Below are positions 42,153 to 46,269 of a stretch of 46,269 nucleotides of DNA, piece after piece; the stretch's first letter is position 1; each line of letters opens with the position of its first letter. The stretch lies in the NCBI RefSeq assembly GCF_000295935.2, contig NZ_ALWO02000015.1, forward strand, positions 1 through 46,269. Reading direction: 5' to 3'. The notes below the pieces were generated by a model. It was not told the DNA's origin, made no database searches, and was given only the letters and a program-made list of their open reading frames with translations. The DNA is from Indibacter alkaliphilus LW1 (lineage in GTDB: Bacteria > Bacteroidota > Bacteroidia > Cytophagales > Cyclobacteriaceae). A program made the translations under genes and the position numbers.

Positions 42153-42929
42153 ATGCCTTTCTTTTTCGACCAGATGAACCGGAGGATCGAAATTCCCAAG
42201 CGGCCAGAGCGCATTATTTCGCTGGTTCCTTCACAGACGGAGTTGTTGGTGGATTTGGGTTTGGAGGATAGGCTGGTTGGGCTTACCAAGTTTTGTGTTC
42301 ATCCTAAAGGGCTTAAAAAGCAAAAGTCCATCATCGGAGGTACTAAAAGTTTTCATTTTGATAAAATTGAGGCCCTCCAGCCTGACCTGGTCATCGGCAA
42401 TAAAGAGGAAAATTATCAGGAAGGAATTGACCGTTTGTCTGAAAAATATCCAGTGTGGATGAGTGATATTTATGACTTGGAAGGCGCTTTCAACATGATG
42501 CAGGGAATAGGTGAGATTACTGGAACATCAGAGGAAGCAGATACATTGGTTCAGAAAATCCGTCAAAATATGAATATTACCCAACCCAAGTTAGGGTCAG
42601 CAATATACCTGATTTGGAAAGACCCCCTAATGGTGGCCGGGAGAAATACTTTTATCAATGATATGCTACAAAAAGCGGGTTTTGAAAATTTGGTTATTAA
42701 TCAACGCTATCCGGAGCTAACTGTGGAGGAGATTAGAAGATTGGATCCAGATTATCTGCTACTGAGTTCAGAACCTTTTCCTTTCAAGCAAAAGCATATA
42801 TATGAATTTGGTGAGCTTTTACCGGATACAAAAATTCTATTGGTAGATGGGGAGATGTTTTCTTGGTACGGGAGTAGACTACTTTATTTGACTGCTTATT
42901 TAAAAAAGCTTCAAACTTCATTCAATTAA
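42153..42929 (+). CDS. BtuF-like substrate-binding protein without signal peptide
   Basis: 258 residues with the helical-backbone metal-receptor fold of BtuF/FhuD: 'RIISLVPSQTELLVDLGLEDRLVGLTKFCVHP' near residues 20-51, 'KIEALQPDLVIGNKEEN' near 70-86 and a second lobe with 'AGRNTFINDMLQKAGFENLV' near 165-184. The family normally binds cobalamin, heme or iron chelates in the periplasm, but this protein begins 'MPFFFDQMNRRIEIPKRP' with no signal peptide, and no permease or ATPase gene is adjacent. It may be cytosolic with another role. The next in-frame Met (residue 8) does not add a signal. Confidence 0.8.
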   Translation: MPFFFDQMNRRIEIPKRPERIISLVPSQTELLVDLGLEDRLVGLTKFCVHPKGLKKQKSIIGGTKSFHFDKIEALQPDLVIGNKEENYQEGIDRLSEKYPVWMSDIYDLEGAFNMMQGIGEITGTSEEADTLVQKIRQNMNITQPKLGSAIYLIWKDPLMVAGRNTFINDMLQKAGFENLVINQRYPELTVEEIRRLDPDYLLLSSEPFPFKQKHIYEFGELLPDTKILLVDGEMFSWYGSRLLYLTAYLKKLQTSFN

Positions 42930-43023
42930 GTTTCCGTTCATAAAAAATTCAATCAAAAGAGGCAACTTTTGTAAAAAAATTAATTAACTTTTCTGCTCAA
43001 TTCAATAACCATAACCTAATACC

Positions 43024-44373
43024 ATGAAGAGACAAAGGAGGGATTTTCTAAGAAAATTAGGCGCAACGGGAGCAATAGCAGCATTGAGTCCCATCGCCTT
43101 GTCCCAAGAAGCTCAGGCCAAAAACCTGATAGAAATTAAAAATCAATTCAATTCTGAGAATGATACCACAATCAAATTAGGGCTGATTGGCGCTGGGATT
43201 ATGGGAATTGAAGACACCAATTCTGCGCTAAGACATGCCAATGTGGAGCTTGTAGCGGTCTGTGATCTATATAAAGGAAGATTGGACTCTGCAAAACAGC
43301 GTTGGGGTGACCATCTTTTTGTAACACAGGATCACAAAGAACTCCTGAAAAGAAGTGATGTTGATGCTGTTATTATAGCTACATCAGACCATTGGCATAA
43401 GCAAATCAGTATTGATGCATTGAATGCCGGGAAGCATGTGTATTGCGAAAAACCCATGGTACATTCTGTCAAAGAAGGCATGGATGTGATCAATGCCTGG
43501 AAAAAATCGGGTAAGGTAATGATAGTTGGTAGCCAAGGTGTCTCATCTCTAGGAAATGAAAAAGCGAAAGAACTTTTAGCCGAAGGTGCAATTGGAGATA
43601 TAGTTTATGCTGAGGGTTTTTGGGCAAGGATGTCTCCTGAGGGAGCTTGGCAGTATGCAATTCCAAAGGATGGAAATGAACAAACTGTTGATTGGAAAAA
43701 ATATGTTTCCAATACAAAAAGCAGAGATTGGGACCCTCTCCGATTTTTTAGATGGAGAAATTACCTCGATTATGGTACAGGAATGTCAGGAGATTTGTTC
43801 GTTCATTTATTTTCAAGCTTACATTTTATTACCGATTCTTATGGTCCAAATAAGATTTCCTCAATGGGAGGCTTAAGATATTGGAAGGACGGAAGGGAAG
43901 TTCCAGATGTTTTATTGGGAACCTTTGACTATCCTGAGACAGAAAAACATGCAGGTTTCAATCTTTCTTTGAGATGTAATTTCGTAGACGGTACAAGTGG
44001 TACAACGTATTTAAGGATTGTAGGTACGAAGGGGTCAATGGATGTAAAGTGGGAGGAAGTGGTTGTGAAAATGAATCAAACCATGACTTCAGATGATCCT
44101 TTTCTGCAAGAACAGGCTAGATTAAGAGGTGATTCTGATACTAGAGCTGCAATTTTGCCTCCAAAAGAATTGGTATATACTGCCCAAAGAAATTGGAAAG
44201 GAGCACATTATGATCATTTTGGAAACTGGTTTCAGGCAATCCGTACTGGAGGTACTGTTGCAGAAGATCCAGTATTTGGTTTTAGAGCGGCAGCTCCAGC
44301 CCTTTTGTGTAACGACAGTTATTTCCAGAATAAATTTATTCAATGGGATCCTGTAAACATGAAACTGATATGA
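43024..44373 (+). CDS. Tat-exported Gfo/Idh/MocA family oxidoreductase, first gene of the DUF1080 unit
   Basis: 449 residues. A Tat signal RRDFLRKLG (Arg5-Arg6) and hydrophobic stretch end near AQA-K. The Rossmann motif 'LGLIGAGIMGIED' is near 51-63, the classical 'YCEKPMVHSVKEG' (EKP) near 139-151, and the C-terminal domain carries 'FRWRNYLDYGTGMSGDLFVHLFSSLHFI' with the probable catalytic His and Asp. Such exported enzymes oxidise or reduce sugar hydroxyls (often to 3-keto forms) with tightly bound nucleotide. Its stop overlaps the start of the DUF1080 lipoprotein (ATGA), so the two are translationally linked. Confidence 0.9.
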   Translation: MKRQRRDFLRKLGATGAIAALSPIALSQEAQAKNLIEIKNQFNSENDTTIKLGLIGAGIMGIEDTNSALRHANVELVAVCDLYKGRLDSAKQRWGDHLFVTQDHKELLKRSDVDAVIIATSDHWHKQISIDALNAGKHVYCEKPMVHSVKEGMDVINAWKKSGKVMIVGSQGVSSLGNEKAKELLAEGAIGDIVYAEGFWARMSPEGAWQYAIPKDGNEQTVDWKKYVSNTKSRDWDPLRFFRWRNYLDYGTGMSGDLFVHLFSSLHFITDSYGPNKISSMGGLRYWKDGREVPDVLLGTFDYPETEKHAGFNLSLRCNFVDGTSGTTYLRIVGTKGSMDVKWEEVVVKMNQTMTSDDPFLQEQARLRGDSDTRAAILPPKELVYTAQRNWKGAHYDHFGNWFQAIRTGGTVAEDPVFGFRAAAPALLCNDSYFQNKFIQWDPVNMKLI

Positions 44374-45131
44374 TAAGAAAAAGTGATTTTTATTTGCCTT
44401 TGATTCTCCCCCTTTTTGTATGGGCCTGTAGTCCCGAAAAGACGGTTGAGGAAGAAGAGATTGAAGAAGAAATAATCATACTAGATAATTCCCTTACTGA
44501 AGATGAAAAATCGGAAGGTTGGATGTTGCTCTTTGACGGAGAGGATCCATCTGGTTGGAGATCATTTAATGGAGAGACGTTTCCCGAAGGATGGACAGTA
44601 GAAGACGGTGCTCTGAAGGCTCTCGGAACAGGTGGTGATATTGGGGGAGATATTGTTTTTGGTCCGATGGACTTCGAAGAGTTTGAAATGGAGTTTACAT
44701 GGAAAATAGGACCTGAGGGTAACAGTGGTGTGTTTTACCATGTGGTAGAGGATCCTAAATACAATGCTCCTTACGAAACTGGGCCTGAGTATCAGGTGAT
44801 CGATCAGTTAGGTTTCCCTGAACCGCTGGAAGACTGGCAATCCCTTGCTTCAGATTATGGTATGTATCCTGGGGATATTGATGGTGTAGTCAAGCCTGCA
44901 GGGGAATGGAATACATCAAAAATTATTTTCTCTAAAAGGGGTGCGAGTTACTGGCTTAATGGTAAGAAAACTTTGGAGTTTGTTCCTTATTCGGAAGATT
45001 GGGAAAAGAGGAGAAATAGTGGGAAATGGGATGACTTTCCTGATTACGCTATAGCTAGAAGAGGATTGATTGCATTGCAGGATCATGGAAGTGAAGCTTG
45101 GTTCAAAAATATTAAAATTAAACCATTATAA
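44370..45131 (+). CDS. DUF1080 lipoprotein (3-keto-disaccharide hydrolase-type domain)
   Basis: 253 residues from the ATG at 44370, which overlaps the stop of the oxidoreductase; an earlier GTG-type frame is rejected. The lipobox VWAC (Cys20) is followed by an acidic linker with many Glu, which would extend the domain from the membrane. The concanavalin-like DUF1080 domain shows 'LLFDGEDPSGWRSFNGETFPEGWTVEDGALKALG' around 60-95, 'GNSGVFYHVVED' near 132-143, 'ETGPEYQVIDQLGFPE', and the last strand 'AWFKNIKIKPL'. The family includes 3-keto-disaccharide (3-keto-glycoside) hydrolases; its pairing with the oxidoreductase fits a route in which a sugar is oxidised at C3 and then cleaved. The exact sugar is unknown. 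Confidence 0.9.
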   Translation: MIRKSDFYLPLILPLFVWACSPEKTVEEEEIEEEIIILDNSLTEDEKSEGWMLLFDGEDPSGWRSFNGETFPEGWTVEDGALKALGTGGDIGGDIVFGPMDFEEFEMEFTWKIGPEGNSGVFYHVVEDPKYNAPYETGPEYQVIDQLGFPEPLEDWQSLASDYGMYPGDIDGVVKPAGEWNTSKIIFSKRGASYWLNGKKTLEFVPYSEDWEKRRNSGKWDDFPDYAIARRGLIALQDHGSEAWFKNIKIKPL

Positions 45132-45362
45132 AATTAGCCGCTATCCAATTTTTATGAGGATGGATTCTAGTTTAATTAAATCGACAATTTGTATTTAAAG
45201 GATAGTTGAAAGATTATGCAGTAAATACACCTATATAGCAGTACTTTAACAAAGCAAATTAGCTACTTGTGAAGTAGGGGATGACAGAGTAGTTACTCCA
45301 TGGCATTAACCTTTATTTATGCAAAACTTCAAATGATCAATGAAAACATTAATTAAAAAAAC

Positions 45363-45968
45363 ATGAAAAAATTTAATATAATCCCGGTGGTTTTAGCAAT
45401 AGCACTAGGTATCTCATCATTTATTTATAATGAAGAAATAGAGCTATTTAATGGCAAGGATTTGTCTGGATGGATAATCTATGGTACTGAAAAGTGGTAT
45501 GTTGAGGACGGACTTCTAATTTCCGAAAGTGGGCCGGATAAGGAGTATGGCTATTTGGGAACCGAAAAAAATTACAAAAATTTTGAATTGAATCTTGAAT
45601 TTAAACAAGAAGCTGATGGTAACAGCGGTGTTTTTATCCGATCAACTGTAGATGGTACCATTGTTTCAGGTTGGCAGGTTGAAGTAGCCCCTCCAGGTTA
45701 TGATACCGGTGGTATTTATGAATCTTACGGTAGAGGCTGGCTTGTCAAACCAGATAAGGAAAAAGATAGCGCCTTAAAGTTTGGAGATTGGAATCATATG
45801 AAAATAGTTGTAAATGGCGATAGAGTAATTTCTTATCTTAACGGAGTGGAAATGGTCAATTACTCGGATTCAAAGATTGGTCAAGGAGAAGGTGGAATTT
45901 TACTTCAGATTCACGATGGAGGAGGCATAAAAGTATACTGGAGGAATATTAGATTGAAGCAATTATAA
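45363..45968 (+). CDS. Second DUF1080-domain protein, secreted
   Basis: 201 residues. A short signal peptide (MKKFNIIPVVLAIALGISSF) lacks a lipobox Cys, so this copy is probably soluble in the periplasm or membrane-anchored by its helix. The domain shows 'IELFNGKDLSGWIIYGTEKWYVEDGLLISES' around 26-56, 'GNSGVFIRSTVDGTIVSGWQVEVAPPGYDTGGIYESYGRGW' beginning near 86, and the end 'KVYWRNIRLKQL'. It is shorter than the lipoprotein copy and lies 231 bp after it, on the same strand, with its own terminator, so it may be a separate unit. Likely a 3-keto-glycoside-type hydrolase by family. Confidence 0.88.
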   Translation: MKKFNIIPVVLAIALGISSFIYNEEIELFNGKDLSGWIIYGTEKWYVEDGLLISESGPDKEYGYLGTEKNYKNFELNLEFKQEADGNSGVFIRSTVDGTIVSGWQVEVAPPGYDTGGIYESYGRGWLVKPDKEKDSALKFGDWNHMKIVVNGDRVISYLNGVEMVNYSDSKIGQGEGGILLQIHDGGGIKVYWRNIRLKQL

Positions 45969-45986
45969 ATGTACCAAGACTTAATC

Positions 45987-46019
45987 AAATCCCGGTCAAA
46001 TTAAGATCGGGATTTTTTT
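45987..46019 (+). terminator. Terminator of the second DUF1080 gene
   Basis: AAATCCCG (45987-45994) pairs with CGGGATTT (46008-46015), and seven T follow from 46013. It lies 19 bp past the stop. Confidence 0.85.
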
Positions 46020-46167
46020 AGCTGTTTATCAGGCTAGTTGGAGATTTTCTTATGAAATATTTCTATTTGGATTTTGAGATTTGACCAAAGCTCACCACCT
46101 TTGCAATCCCATAAGGGGAAAAGATTGAAACAAAGAGATAATTTTAAAATAAATTTCAATTTATCTC

Positions 46168-46197
46168 TTGCCTAAAGAGATTTAATTTCTACCTTTG
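46168..46197 (+). promoter_or_regulatory. Bacteroidota-type promoter reading out of the window
   Basis: TTG at 46168-46170 and TACCTTTG at 46190-46197 have a 19-bp spacer. Transcription would start near 46204. The remaining 65 bases contain a small stem (around 46203-46219) and no start codon with a long frame, so the transcript is cut by the window end; it could be a leader or a non-coding RNA. Confidence 0.6.
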
Positions 46198-46269
46198 CAA
46201 ACCTGTTCGGGTAACGGGATTTAAAAAAGAGCTACGTAAGGTAGTTTTCGATACGGCGGTATATCTGCT

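Noticed and set aside
46198-46269. Start of a tRNA or rRNA gene at the window end
   Set aside because: No cloverleaf or rRNA sequence is recognisable in the 70 bases available.
1-46269. CRISPR array, insertion sequence or prophage
   Set aside because: No regularly spaced repeats, transposase, integrase or phage structural genes were seen on either strand.

Overview
The window looks like a chromosomal segment of a Bacteroidota bacterium, most likely order Cytophagales and near the Cyclobacteriaceae (Algoriphagus/Belliella-like). The evidence is the DUF4293 protein, a PorT-like barrel, a type B L31, the GlmU-like nucleotidyltransferase found in this phylum, many Bacteroidota lipoprotein and beta-barrel families, mostly absent Shine-Dalgarno sequences, and several promoters of the phylum's form (TTTG, then about 18-20 bp, then TAnnTTTG). 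No rRNA, tRNA, CRISPR array, insertion sequence, prophage or integrase is seen. This is ordinary core and shell genome, not a mobile island.

Layout. Positions 1-10900 are mostly minus strand: a GroES-like co-chaperone, dnaK, a divergent plus-strand MOSC protein, an outer-membrane protein, hemE, a collagen-like lipoprotein, an anchored protein plus barrel pair, and a truA/ABC-exporter operon. Positions 10986-12656 hold a DUF4293 protein and a Cys/Met-metabolism PLP enzyme on the plus strand. Positions 12897-21369 are minus strand: yifB (comM-like), a Wzi/RemB-like barrel with an MsbA-like exporter and a small two-helix protein, then a cluster of membrane proteins around a winged-helix regulator, and a Uma2 nuclease-fold protein.

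Positions 21511-34577 are plus strand. rpmE2, a GlmU-like protein, holB, a RimB-like protease-fold protein, rimK, hemC, a lipoprotein prolyl isomerase and an RmlD-like reductase form a tightly packed, mostly overlapping run. It is followed by a sodium:amino-acid-type transporter, a CheY-like receiver, a PorT-like barrel, divIC, an outer-membrane protein, and cysE-cysM (cysteine from serine).

Positions 34632-38965 are minus strand: a DUF4397 lipoprotein, a Tat-exported Gfo/Idh/MocA oxidoreductase, an Ldh2-type dehydrogenase and a Ppx/GppA phosphatase. Positions 39131-45968 are plus strand: an acyl-CoA carboxylase beta subunit, an M42 peptidase, a BtuF-like binding protein without signal peptide, and a set of a Tat-exported Gfo/Idh/MocA oxidoreductase with two DUF1080 proteins, which suggests periplasmic 3-keto-sugar chemistry. 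The window ends just after a good promoter whose gene lies outside.

The most notable signals not explained by gene calls are: (1) two 17-bp dyads, ACTTTG-N5-CAAAGT, matching at 16 of 17 positions, in front of two neighbouring membrane-protein operons, one of which encodes a winged-helix regulator; (2) six TGTCA half-sites clustered upstream of dnaK; (3) a perfect 20-bp palindrome downstream of yifB and a 14-bp palindrome sharing its core directly at the yifB start; (4) the RimB-RimK pair, whose protease-like member carries an aspartic-protease-like DTGA motif and no zinc-protease motif. All were found by reading; no database search was run.
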